From Craspedostauros australis (Eukaryota > Bacillariophyta > Bacillariophyceae > Mastogloiales > Achnanthaceae): a stretch of DNA of 64,000 nucleotides. The translations under genes were made by a program, and so were the position numbers. The stretch is from assembly GCA_026770025.1 (NCBI GenBank), contig JAMXDE010000016.1:992001-1056000 (forward strand), given 5' to 3'. The notes under the pieces are model-generated. The model was not told the DNA's origin and searched no databases. It saw only the letters and a list, made by a program, of their open reading frames with translations. This document shows, piece by piece, positions 21,629-31,265 of this stretch; the first letter of the stretch is position 1, and every line of letters begins with the position of its first letter.

Positions 21629-23154
21629 CGGTAAAGGACACATCGTGCCAGCCAGCAGCTGGGCACACCTGGCTGACCATCGGGCAAGATCTGCTGTCCA
21701 TTCAACGGTACGTGACGGATCAGTACGACGCATCGTTGCACCGGAACCAATCTCTGTTCGTCCATGAGCTCCCCCACGAGGATTGCGAAGACGAAGACGA
21801 TGGCGATGACTGCAACGAAGGCGACCATGGCGAAGATGGTGACGAAGACAAGCACAAGCATCATCACAAGAAACATCACAAGCAACACAAACATCATCAG
21901 CATCAGCATCATGAAGACCATTCCCCCTACAAACTCTCCACCTTCCAACCATCCTCATACATGGTCTACACCGACATTCAGACCTTGCATGGGTTGGACA
22001 CCCCCGTTGACTACGGCAGCGGCGTGGAATTCGCTTCGGGTCTCCTCGAGTATGCGCCCGGTTCTGGATTGCAACTCGGGTTGTGGTTGAATGGACTTCA
22101 GGGCTGCCAGGACATCCTCGCGGGGAATCTCGATGACAACATCAAGCGTCTCTTCGACTACCTCCATGACGCGCAGACCCCCAAGGTCTTTCTCCGGATC
22201 GGCTACGAGTTCGACAATCCGAGCTTCGGATACTCGGACGATCCGCAAGCTTTCCGAGATGCGTACACCCGGTTGGTGGACATGTGCGAAGAGCAGATGC
22301 AATCCAAGCATCATCACAAGCATCGCAAGCACGACCCTTCGGCATGCCGTGAGAAGATCGCCTTCGTCTGGCACTCGTGGTCGGCGCCACGCGTCGTGGA
22401 TCTCTCGCAGCTCTATCCAGGCGATGACTACGTCGATTGGGTCGGCGTCTCCGTCTTCCAGCAATTCTATCCATGGGCACCACGTGCGGCCGAATACAGC
22501 GCGGGCGCCATCGAGGACTTGGAAGAGGTCATGGACTTTGCTCAGAACCACAGCAAGCCCATCATGATTGCGGAGTCCACACCATTTGGTGGCATCAAGT
22601 GGGAAAGCGAGGCGTGGCAGGACAACCTCATGCAGTACGGATTGGACAACGAAACTGTGGATGTGTGGGATATGTGGTTCGCTCCCACGCTGTCCTTGAT
22701 CGAAAAGTACGACATCGGCATGTGGTCCTACATCGATTGCGATTGGGAGGCCTTGCCGCAGTGGAAGGGGGTTGGATTTGGCGACACGCGTCTCGTGCAG
22801 TCCCAGCGCATCATGGAGCTGTGGTACGAGCATGTGCTGCACAATCCCAGATTTCAGCACGAGCTGGAGTGCATCCCTCAAGACCGTGACAATAGTCACA
22901 AATCGGACGGCAACCTGTCCATCATTCGGGGCATCCTGGCCGACGGGTATCATGGTCGAAACCGCGGCAACGATCAGGTGAACGAGAGCCAACATTCATC
23001 GAATGGTGTCCTCCTGCCCGTCCTGTTGTGGTTTCTCGCGGTGGCGGCCGTGTTCCTCATCGTTGTTAAGCACGACAGCAGCAGGCGACGACGCCGCCAG
23101 CAGGGCAACGCGCTGGGAGCCGCAGGTGGACAAAATCAGTACGGCAGCCTCTGA
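21625..23154 (+). CDS. GH26-like glycoside hydrolase, membrane-anchored
   Basis: 509 residues from the ATG at 21625. The domain begins with CQPAAGHTWLTIGQDLLSI, which in related diatom proteins follows a signal peptide. Residues 50-95 are an Asp/Glu- then His/Lys-rich insert. The GH26-like barrel follows: RIGYEFDNPSFGYSDD at about 190-206 holds the expected acid/base Glu, and IMIAESTPFGG at about 312-322 the expected nucleophile Glu. VWHSWSAP and the Asp-Tyr-Val-Asp-Trp strand also fit. GH26 enzymes cleave beta-mannan or mixed beta-glucans; the substrate here is unknown. A single membrane span (about 460-480) and a short basic tail suggest a cell-surface or secretory-pathway enzyme with a lumenal or outer catalytic domain. 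The start is uncertain. Confidence 0.82.
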   Translation: MTVKDTSCQPAAGHTWLTIGQDLLSIQRYVTDQYDASLHRNQSLFVHELPHEDCEDEDDGDDCNEGDHGEDGDEDKHKHHHKKHHKQHKHHQHQHHEDHSPYKLSTFQPSSYMVYTDIQTLHGLDTPVDYGSGVEFASGLLEYAPGSGLQLGLWLNGLQGCQDILAGNLDDNIKRLFDYLHDAQTPKVFLRIGYEFDNPSFGYSDDPQAFRDAYTRLVDMCEEQMQSKHHHKHRKHDPSACREKIAFVWHSWSAPRVVDLSQLYPGDDYVDWVGVSVFQQFYPWAPRAAEYSAGAIEDLEEVMDFAQNHSKPIMIAESTPFGGIKWESEAWQDNLMQYGLDNETVDVWDMWFAPTLSLIEKYDIGMWSYIDCDWEALPQWKGVGFGDTRLVQSQRIMELWYEHVLHNPRFQHELECIPQDRDNSHKSDGNLSIIRGILADGYHGRNRGNDQVNESQHSSNGVLLPVLLWFLAVAAVFLIVVKHDSSRRRRRQQGNALGAAGGQNQYGSL

Positions 23155-23590
23155 TGTGTTGGACGAGTAGAGTAATCATAAAGTAGTTGCAGACGAGCAG
23201 TGAAGGTCACTCCACTCTGGAGAGTGTTCTACTCCGCCTGCTGGCGTACTAGTACAAACATGTTATGGCAGACGATATTGCAGAGAAGAGGTCAGCACTA
23301 CACTTGCGCAGAGTAGATTGGATGAATGGAATCAACGTGAACGACGACGCAACCCTCTTGCACACTCCTCTGACAAATACTCTGGAGTATATGAGCGTTG
23401 GTCTACCTACGAGTATCGTATCACCAGAGAGTGCACTATCTTGCACAAAACTAAGTACGAATGCGTCTCTGAATGCAAGTTCGGTTAGGCTTGCAAGGTG
23501 TGCAATTTACCATATCAGTGCTGTGCCCGTGCTATCATGTCAGGACGAGTACTTCTATGTGCATGCCAGTGCCACTCGTACGTGCATCCT
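23155..23590. other. Intergenic, convergent 3' ends
   Basis: Contains a small hairpin-like CACTCT-GG-AGAGTG (about 23212-23226) shortly after the GH26 stop, and several TACTCGTA-type words. No gene is seen. Confidence 0.5.
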
Positions 23591-24454
23591 CTAATGCTCT
23601 TCGCCATCATCAACGTAGTCCTTGTCCAGCTCGGCCTCGTTGGTGAGGATATCTTCGGAGATGAGCCCCCAAACTGGAATGTCCTGGTGGCCAAGCTCCT
23701 TGAAGAGCTTCGTTCGGTTGGGCAGGCCGGATTCCTCCGACGGATCGATGAACATCTTCAATTCGACAACGCAGGCACATTCCACGACGATGCCGCCGAG
23801 CATCTTGACGAGGGAGATGGAGGAGCTGAGGGTGCCGCCCGTGGCCACCAGATCGTCAATGATGAGGACGCGCTGTCCCTTGGTGATCTTGTCGCGCTGC
23901 ACGGTCAATCCGGAGCGGTTGCCGTACTCGGTTTTGTAGTCGTCGGACGAGATGGAGTTGGGCATCTTGCCCTTCTTGCGCATCATGATGAAGGGCTTCT
24001 TCAGCGCCAGCGCGATGGGCGGTCCCAGGATGAAGCCGCGGGCATCGAGGCCGGCAATGACGTCCACATCCAGGGCCTTGTACCGTTCCGCGAAGATGTC
24101 GACGATCTTTTGGAAGACGGCTGGTTCGTACAGGAATCCGCCAATGTCGTAGAAGCGAGGGATGCCCTTGAATGGGAAGTACGGCAGGTACTGCGCGATT
24201 TCCTTGGCCTCTGGCCCGTCTTGTTCGTATGTGCTCATGGTGGTGCTACTGCTGCTGCTACTGCTGCTACTGCTGCTACTGCTGGTGTTGATGCTACTGC
24301 TGCCGTTGTTGCCGCAAGTCGCTGCTGGATTGCCGGATGGAGTTGGGACGAACGATGCTATGCTGCTGTCAACGCTGAAGGCCAAGAGGATGAATGAGGC
24401 AAGGCAAAGAGTGGTGATGACACGAAAACGTCTGCTTGCTGCGCTGACTCTCAT
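23591..24454 (-). CDS. APRT: Adenine phosphoribosyltransferase, plastid-targeted form
   Basis: 287 residues, one exon. The enzyme makes AMP from adenine and PRPP (purine salvage). The core starts at about Met73 and is colinear with APRT: FPFKGIPRFYDI, GLDARGFILGPPIA, KKGKMPN and the PRPP-binding loop VLIIDDLVATGGT at about 196-208. The 72-residue N-terminal extension is a signal peptide (about residues 10-33) ending at SIASFVP, a plastid bipartite site, followed by a Ser run coded by TGC/TGT-type triplets (24241-24300). The internal ATG at 24238 would give a cytosolic enzyme of normal length, so dual targeting by two starts is possible. The upstream ATG was chosen because the presequence is well formed. 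Confidence 0.95.
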   Translation of the reverse strand: MRVSAASRRFRVITTLCLASFILLAFSVDSSIASFVPTPSGNPAATCGNNGSSSINTSSSSSSSSSSSSSTTMSTYEQDGPEAKEIAQYLPYFPFKGIPRFYDIGGFLYEPAVFQKIVDIFAERYKALDVDVIAGLDARGFILGPPIALALKKPFIMMRKKGKMPNSISSDDYKTEYGNRSGLTVQRDKITKGQRVLIIDDLVATGGTLSSSISLVKMLGGIVVECACVVELKMFIDPSEESGLPNRTKLFKELGHQDIPVWGLISEDILTNEAELDKDYVDDGEEH

Positions 24455-25063
24455 CAATGCTCTCTACAATACGAATACTTGTGTGCGTTGGTGTAGGCGT
24501 ACTTTTGTGGGATCTTCGAATCTTTCCTTCCGATCTGTGGGATGAGGATGGTGCCGGTCGCGCACGTTCTGATGCCGTTCTTGGCACACGTTCTTCCGTT
24601 CGACGGTTGAGTTTCGTCATTGTTTTTCCATTTTGTCGTAGAGCTCGCAATGTTAGTGAAGAGCTCGTGTCGAAGGAATGAAGGACTAGTTCGACCGAAA
24701 GAGCGACAATGGCGCTGGAAGAGAATCGCCGTCACGATCGCAGAAAGCGCAAAATGGAAAAAGAGAAGGACGCAAACCAACCAAAACGCGCCACCATCTG
24801 CGGTGCGCAACAACAGGGCAGAACACTGGCGTGTTGTTTGTGGGACGGTCCATGATCCATCACAATACTACACGGGCAGCCACAGTAGCCGCACTCGCAC
24901 ATCAAAAGGACGTCAGGAGGACTCTATCGACCGTCCAACTGGGCATCGATTCACACATTATCTGTCATTACCACACGTTCCAAGAAGCGCGAAGAATACA
25001 TCAAGTGCAATACTGTGCTCAAATCTGGGCGCTGTAGCATAGCAAGCAAGAAGAGCATCGATC
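24455..25063. other. Divergent promoter region
   Basis: This lies between the starts of APRT (minus) and the small membrane protein (plus), so it should hold both promoters. No defined element and no gene is seen. Confidence 0.5.
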
Positions 25064-25348
25064 ATGAAGCGCGCTCCAGTTTCCATCTCCATCCAGCCGC
25101 AGATGCTGGCGTACGGAGTCATTCTGGCGGGGGTTTGCGGACTCACCTACTACAATGAACGCAAGAAGGACTCGGACGAGTTGGAGACGACTGTCCAATC
25201 CACGTACCGTGGTGATCTTCGGGACATTCGGGTAAGCAAGGATTGCACGTCATCATGATGCTCTTGCACCAAGAGTATCAACGAATCAGGCAGGTGTGAA
25301 CTAATGTTGCTCTACTTGCAGGCCTTGCAGCACGATGCGCATGCATGA
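25064..25348 (+). CDS. Small single-span membrane protein
   Basis: Two exons, 25064-25231 and 25322-25348, phase 0; 64 residues. The donor is GTAAGC and the acceptor ACTTGCAG. One hydrophobic segment lies at about residues 12-30, followed by a charged linker (ERKKDSDELE) and a short tail ending DAHA. The size and topology resemble small mitochondrial inner-membrane or ER proteins, but I cannot assign a family. The tiny second exon of nine codons rests only on splice sites and frame. Confidence 0.6.
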
Positions 25349-25545
25349 ATCAATCAGATGAAATCAGAGAAAAATGACGCGAATCTATCGTTGGGCAGCT
25401 TGGTTTTCTATCTTCACATTGCCTCCAACTCACCACGTACCACCACGCTCGCTTCGTCTTCAATACCTCATGCGTCTGCCATTGAACCATATTCGCTCAA
25501 CCGCCAACCAAATGCACTGAATGGGAGCAGTCGAAGAACACTCAC

Positions 25546-26013
25546 ATGTACTCCAGGATTCGAGGAAAGGATGATCAGATAGAGGGTGTCATGAACACTT
25601 TGGTTTGGAATGGAAACGCCGGAATGCCGGCGGGACGGATTGGCAAGCTCGGGCCCTCGCCACAGAATCCAAACGTGAAGGCTCCAGTAGTCGAAGGAGA
25701 AGGAGATGAGTCGGCATCGTCATCTGCAGATTCGGACGATTCCTCCAGCAGCGACAGCGATGATAGCATGGACGTCTCAGCAGGTACGCCCGAAGTATCG
25801 GATCGCAAGCTACGCAAACGTGAACGCAAACGACGACGCAGGGAAAGGCGAAAGAAACGACAAGAAGAAGAAGCGAGACGACAGAAGGAGATCGAGGAAC
25901 TCACAGCTGCGCGGGCAAAGTCACATCTGCAACAAAATGTCTTGACCGCAGCAGCTGTTGGTGCAATCGCTCTTGCGGCTGCCACCGTGCTCACTGGCAG
26001 CCGTCGGCAGTGA
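25546..26013 (+). CDS. Small charged protein with C-terminal membrane anchor
   Basis: 155 residues, one exon. The N-terminal 45 residues are Gly/Asn/Pro-rich. Residues 50-82 are acidic Ser/Asp/Glu; 85-120 are Arg/Lys/Glu-rich and form a predicted highly charged helix. The last 25 residues are a hydrophobic Ala/Val/Leu segment followed by GSRRQ. The layout is that of a tail-anchored protein. No family is recognised. Confidence 0.6.
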   Translation: MYSRIRGKDDQIEGVMNTLVWNGNAGMPAGRIGKLGPSPQNPNVKAPVVEGEGDESASSSADSDDSSSSDSDDSMDVSAGTPEVSDRKLRKRERKRRRRERRKKRQEEEARRQKEIEELTAARAKSHLQQNVLTAAAVGAIALAAATVLTGSRRQ

Positions 26014-26723
26014 ATTGGCTTTGTGCAGAGTACGTCTCCTTCTGTTCATAACCCACTCATTCCCCCGCCATTAGCAGGAGTGCTTGTGCATGGCGTATCA
26101 GAGTCGTACCCATACATCGGCGTCTTCTCTTGCATAGTTGCAACATTGGAGGAGGAGGAGGATTGCCAGTGTGCACAAGATTTCACATGGCATGAACGCA
26201 GTCGCAGTCCGTGCTTCAGTGCAATGCGCTTGCCACTTTAGAGCTCGCATTTCTATCCAGGTACGATGCATAACAGTACTTGTAATGCACATACACACAC
26301 GCAGAGTTCAGGAGCGTGGTCCTTTTCAGATCATTTGTAATCATGCAGTTATAAGTACAAAGACTAGGACTATTCCAGTGCTGCTGCGAGCCACGTATCC
26401 TTCACATCTTTCTGTTTCTAGTGCATTCGTCGTCAGTCTCCTTTTGTTCACTTCACTTCACATCTTCATCGTTTTGTTCGTATCGCATCATACTCGTGTG
26501 TACGAATGAAGTATCATACTTGTGACGAGGACTCGAGCTCCACCTCCTGTCGTGTGTAATGTTTCCATACTAGCATCAACTGGATTGGCAAAGCAATAGC
26601 CTCCTCATCGACGACGTCCATCGGCCTCTGTTCTCTTTCGATCCATAAATATATATTCTCATTTCCATTCTTCCAGACGTCCACCACATCTCTTCATTCG
26701 CCTTTGCGTCAATGGATGCGCTC
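26014..26723. other. Intergenic, convergent 3' ends
   Basis: Short frames only, on both strands, including a T-rich segment at about 26430-26500. No gene is seen. Confidence 0.55.
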
Positions 26724-27191
26724 TCAACAATCCATCATGTCCACGTACGATCGGGCCATATCGCCACCGCCTGCCTCCGTGCAGATTTGACAACAGCAGT
26801 ACAGCAGGATGAGGTCGCACAAGGAGATTCTGCGACAGCAGCAGCAGAAGAGGCACAGTGCCACCATGACGAGCAGACCCACCATCAGCATCATCGTCTC
26901 ATCTTCGCTGAGACCCAAATCATTGTTGAAGTACTCGTCATATCCCAATCGTCGGGCGACGCTAGTTGTTGCGTCGTCGTTGGAAGAATCAACGTGAGGC
27001 CATGGGGATTCCTTGTGCTGCGCTGTGTCTACCAGTGGTGGCATCTCGTTTGATTCTTGCGAAACTGTCTTCACAGTGTCGATGGAGGATGTTGTCCGCA
27101 CGTGGGCTGCAGATGCCGTGCTACTGCCGAGCGTCAGTGTTGCAATGAGCAGCAATGCCAAAAAGGAGAATGGCCATGTGCGTGTCATCAT
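26724..27191 (-). CDS. Cys-rich type I membrane protein
   Basis: 155 residues from the ATG at 27191. Residues 1-28 are a clear signal peptide (MMTRTWPFSFLALLLIATL, cleavage near ASAA). A short polar lumenal segment follows, ending RRLGYDEYFNNDLGLSEDE. A membrane span (about 105-123) runs into CCCCRR and then a second Cys-rich hydrophobic stretch containing CCCQIC, so the tail may be palmitoylated or form another membrane-embedded segment. I know no function for it. The frame is open upstream of the chosen ATG but without signal-peptide character. Confidence 0.7.
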   Translation of the reverse strand: MMTRTWPFSFLALLLIATLTLGSSTASAAHVRTTSSIDTVKTVSQESNEMPPLVDTAQHKESPWPHVDSSNDDATTSVARRLGYDEYFNNDLGLSEDETMMLMVGLLVMVALCLFCCCCRRISLCDLILLYCCCQICTEAGGGDMARSYVDMMDC

Positions 27192-27888
27192 CTTCGGTGT
27201 TCTTTGCTTGTTGGGTTGTACTGATGAGATTATCAGATGCTTGAGTGATTGTTGGATTGTTTGATCGTCTGGACAGATGTTTGATTGATTGAGACGAGAA
27301 TGAAACAAATGAAACAAATGAAACAGAAAAGGAGGAAGTGCAGAGGAAGTGTGGAGGAAGTGTTGGTTGATGCTTTGCGTTTTTGGTTGTGTGGGGAAAC
27401 AACACAGAACAAGAATTTCGAAGAAGAAACGCGAAACGAATCGCCATCATCGCCATCATCGCCAAACCGTTTCCCGCCATTTTTGTTCTTGGATGTCAGC
27501 ATTCTACGGGATGGAAGCAAGAGGAATTTTGAAAACAACCATGCTGGTGCCAAACTCGTACATGTACGCTGCTCATACGAGCGCCAGACCACCGTCAGCA
27601 CTCTCTGCCTTGTACACAACGAGCATAAAGATACATTCCAAAGTTTCAGACTGCGAGTACGCATTCGAGCAAGTATTTCGCTCAAGAGAGAGAGAGAGAG
27701 AGTGGCGCTGTTTCTTCTTCCTACGGGCATGCACGAGTCTTACACTCAAGCATTGGAGCCAAGCATTCCAATCATACTCGTACGCACTCGTCACTGTCCT
27801 CCTTGTCATTACCATGCCCATGTTTGTGTGGTACTCCATGCAATGGCCACATGCCATGAATGACAGCATCGAAAAGTGCGGAATCTCT
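27192..27888. other. Intergenic: leader of membrane protein and SDR 3' flank
   Basis: Next to the membrane-protein start, the coding-strand leader is A/C-rich with CAATCA-type direct repeats. There is a (GA)n run at about 27682-27700. No gene is seen; frames on the plus strand here overlap the leader and lack support. Confidence 0.5.
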
Positions 27889-29053
27889 TCAAGCATTGTC
27901 CTTGAGGTAGGCCGCGAATTTGTCTTTGTAATCGGGATGCCAACGACTGAGCGGAGGGCGGTCCTCCGTGATGTCCCCCATGGTCCACGTCATACGGAGG
28001 TTGTCAGTCTTGCGATCGACGCTGTTGTCAGGACACATGATGTAGAAGAGACCCTTGTCCATCTCTTCCACCATGAAGTCAACCACCTGCTTCGGCATCC
28101 AAGCTCCGTCGGCCGGCTTGTCCTCGTGGAAGAAGACTGCGTCCTGATCAAACGCTTCATCCTTCTCCGATGCTTTCGACCTCGCCGCCTTGAGCGCGAT
28201 GGATGTGTTGACCCAGCCTGGAACGAGCAAGCATGATCGCAGCTTCGATCCTTCCTCGCTGCGCAGATCATGCTCCAATCCTTCCGTGTAACACTTCAAC
28301 GCCGCCTTCGACATGTTGTACGAGAGATTTCCTGGCGGCATGGTGATGCCTTGCTTGGATCCGGTGTTGACGATGATGCCAGGTTCGCCCGATGCCTTCA
28401 TCTTGGGCACGAACGCCAGGCATCCATGGATCGGGCCGTACGTGTTGACGCCCATAGTGAAGTGCACAGTCTTCATGTCCGTGAGCGGACCACCGCCTTG
28501 GCCAACCCCGGCGTTGTTCATGAGGAAGTGGCATTTTCCACCATCCTCAAACACTTCGTCTGCCAACTTCGCAAGTGCTTCCTCCTTCGAGACATCCACC
28601 ACCCTCGCTTCGATTCTCTGAAAGGCCATGCGTCAGAGAAAAATGGGGAGCAGAAGAAGAAGCAATGAATGCGTGCAGATTGGTTTGATCAGTGAAATCA
28701 GTCAGAGCAGTGAAAGCCATGGCGATAAGAAATCGTCAGAGCAATGTGAAGCAACAAAGAGAGTGAGGTGAGAGGGTGAGAGAGGAAGACAGGTCGATAG
28801 ATGAAGGATGCGAACCACAGCGAAGGATCCAACCAAACTGCTTGCGGTCGCCACTCACTTGAGATTCGGAAGTGCACTTGCTCTTGACGAGATCTTTCGC
28901 AAGACCCAGCTCTTCTTCGTCAATGTCTGTCATCCACACATGCATGCCTCGGCTGGCAAAGTCAATGCATGCGGCTCGACCGATGCCAGATGAAGCACCG
29001 GTCACGACGGCCGTGCATCCTTCCTTGAGTACATCCGCGCTTGTCACCGTCAT
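27889..29053 (-). CDS. Short-chain dehydrogenase/reductase (SDR)
   Basis: Two exons, 29053-28859 and 28617-27889, phase 0; 307 residues. A classical SDR Rossmann fold: TGASSGIG at about residues 19-26 binds NAD(P), an acidic residue in VWMTDID suggests NAD preference, NNAG is at about 99-102, the catalytic Ser is in NTGS and the Tyr/Lys pair is in YNMSK. The fold continues past the usual core with about 60 extra residues, including a WHPDYKDKF segment. No targeting peptide, so probably cytosolic. The substrate cannot be read from the sequence. The intron has GTGAGT and TTTCAG ends. Confidence 0.92.
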
Positions 29054-29735
29054 CTTGATTCTCTATCGTCGTCCTTGCGTTTGTCTCTTCTTGCGCGAGT
29101 GCGGATGGTGCGAGTATGAGTGTGGGTGTGATTATGAGCATGGATGGCATGAATGGTGTGGCTGGTTTGTGTGTTCTGTGGTAGTGGTAGTGGTGGTGGT
29201 GGTGACGTTGATGGGAACTGGGAAAGAAGGGTGGAAAAGATCCGATTCGATTTTGTTCTTCGCATCTCTTTCTTTGAAGACTCCTGTAAAATCAGTCCTC
29301 TGATACGGCTGCCAAATCATGACAGAAGAAACGGCTGACTATCACTTGTTTTCAGCATCTCAAAGTAGGGAAGCACTTGGGTGCTCCGCTTCCCTTTCTC
29401 TTCAGACGACAGCGAAACGAAACCAAACGAAGTGCAGTGCAACAAAGAGATTGACACAACGCACGAGTTGCAACAAGCCAACATCTTCACGCACAGCACA
29501 ACAACGATTCAGCGCATGCTTTCTGCATGTGCATCTGATGGATGGCACTAGTATCATACACACTCTGCCATTGTGTATCACCATCATCGTCATCATCATC
29601 GTCATCATCATCGTCATTATGTCTGTGTGTGGCTATCAAGCACGCCGACACTCTACGACACACGAGCAAATCGTGTGGGCACTCAAGCTCTCGATTCCGA
29701 CAGTGGAAAGCATGCTCCTCACCAAACTACCCACC
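29054..29735. other. Intergenic with ATC/CAT microsatellite
   Basis: This lies between the SDR start and the broken membrane-protein region. It contains (TGG)n-like sequence at about 29180-29212 and a (CATCATCGT)n run at about 29581-29620. A 195-residue frame crosses it but is driven by the microsatellite. Confidence 0.5.
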
Positions 29736-29739
29736 ATGG

Positions 29740-30690
29740 CTCAACTGCACCCGATTCGCAGACGATTTGATCGCCAACGCGCTGACGGTGGCCATCTTGG
29801 GCGGACTCTGTGGGCGCATTTGATACTGAGGGATGAGGCAACAAGGAACGACTTTCACTGCTGGCGTTCCTGGTCGGAGGAATGGTCATTCAGATCGCCA
29901 TCATGATGCCAGTGCCGGCCGGGTGGCTGCGCGGCACGGAGGACTTCCTCATTTCCTTGCATCGTTTGGACACTGACGTCATGATTCCAGTACACTGGAA
30001 TGACCCATGTCCTGACGTACGCATCGGCCTCGCCTTGCACTTACCGATCAATTGGCCCTTCGTCTGCTCCGCAGGCGTGGATATCCTTGGATGAACCGTT
30101 GCCGCAACCGCCTTCCAGCTTCTGCAGGCCATCATCATGATTCGGTGTGCCTTCGGTACCGACCACGGCCGCAATCGCGATGGACAAGGAAAATGTCACA
30201 TTCTGGTCTGGATTCAAGGCAGCCGTCTCATCGTTGCGTGGCGTCCGTGTTCAGTGCACAGCCACATACACATACACAATCGGTATCGGCATTACGTCCA
30301 CGCTGGACGAGAAGGATGCCATTGACCAGACCACGGAGACCATCCCGCTGCTGGCCTTCCGCATCTTTGCTGATGGTGTGCTCCATGCTTTCTGCACCAT
30401 GCTGACAGGGACAGGCAACCAATGCTCCACCGTGCCAGCCGCGGTGTTTTCGCACTGCCTTATTGCACTGCCACTGGCATACGAGCGAATACACATTTCT
30501 TGGTCGTTCGCAACGACGGCAACACGACCCGCAAAGGCAGCTACTTCTGCTGCACAGTCAACGCTCTTATCCCCGCCATCACGGTCGGAACATGGGTCCA
30601 CACGCTCATCTACATCAGTTTTCACAACTTTGGTATCAACTGGGAGTTGGAGGCAAAGCAAGTCGAGGACAGCACGAAGACTTGAAGGAT
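29740..30690 (+). pseudogene. Broken multi-span membrane protein gene
   Basis: Protein-like hydrophobic segments succeed one another but sit in changing frames. LIANALTVAILGGLCG (about 29770-29815) is in frame 1. LSLLAFLVGGMVIQIAIMMP (about 29852-29911) and TVAATAFQLLQAIIM (about 30095-30140) are in frame 2 but separated by a TGA at 30092. A stretch from about 30195 to 30430 is in frame 3. NALIPAITVGTWVHTLIYI (about 30560-30620) is again in frame 2, ending at a TGA at about 30682. The simplest reading is a gene with two or three frameshifts and stops. A multi-intron gene is possible, but I could not find splice sites that repair every break. Family not recognised. Confidence 0.4.
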
Positions 30691-31265
30691 CGGCCATCGT
30701 GGGGGAGGTACGACATGGCACAACATGCTCACCAACACATGGCGCACGTTCTGTCGTGATGGAGAAAGGGTGCTTCTCTCGTGACTCGATCAGTCCTTGA
30801 TGTTCTCCTTTTTGAAAAAATGGATTCTTGTTTCGCTTGTTTGATTGTTTACCTCTTTGTGGTACGATCTACAACACGCGCAAAACAGGCAACTTCCATC
30901 GTTCATCGGCATTGCCATCATCGATCGTCCATAATCTCAATCGACCATCAATCATCAGCTATAACAGTCGTCCTTGCCGACGCCACCCCCCTCAGAAGCA
31001 AGCACCATCCAGATCCACCAGGGACCCAGCAAGATGGAGGAAGAAAGAGCAAGAGGTGAGCTGCGGTCGTTGACAGGATTGCTGTACAGAATTACAGTGC
31101 GGTGCCGAATGAGTATTGGACTCAGCGGCTGCGGATCGTGATGCGATTGGTGGCAAGTCTTACAGTCTCCACATGTCCTCTCGGTCTGCATGGCGGTCGA
31201 AGTCGCCTTGGCGTATGTGCCCATGCCCATGCCCGCTTCAAACAACTAACGATCGATGATTGCGA
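30691..31265. other. Intergenic
   Basis: Nothing but short unsupported frames. The ankyrin gene may have additional 5' sequence here. Confidence 0.4.

Noticed and set aside
21955-22995. 346-residue minus-strand frame
   Set aside because: It is fully antisense to the GH26-like gene, whose catalytic motifs make the plus strand the coding one.
29319-29906. 195-residue plus-strand frame with a hydrophobic Ile/Val run
   Set aside because: The hydrophobic run is the translated CATCATCGT microsatellite, and the rest has no protein-like order.
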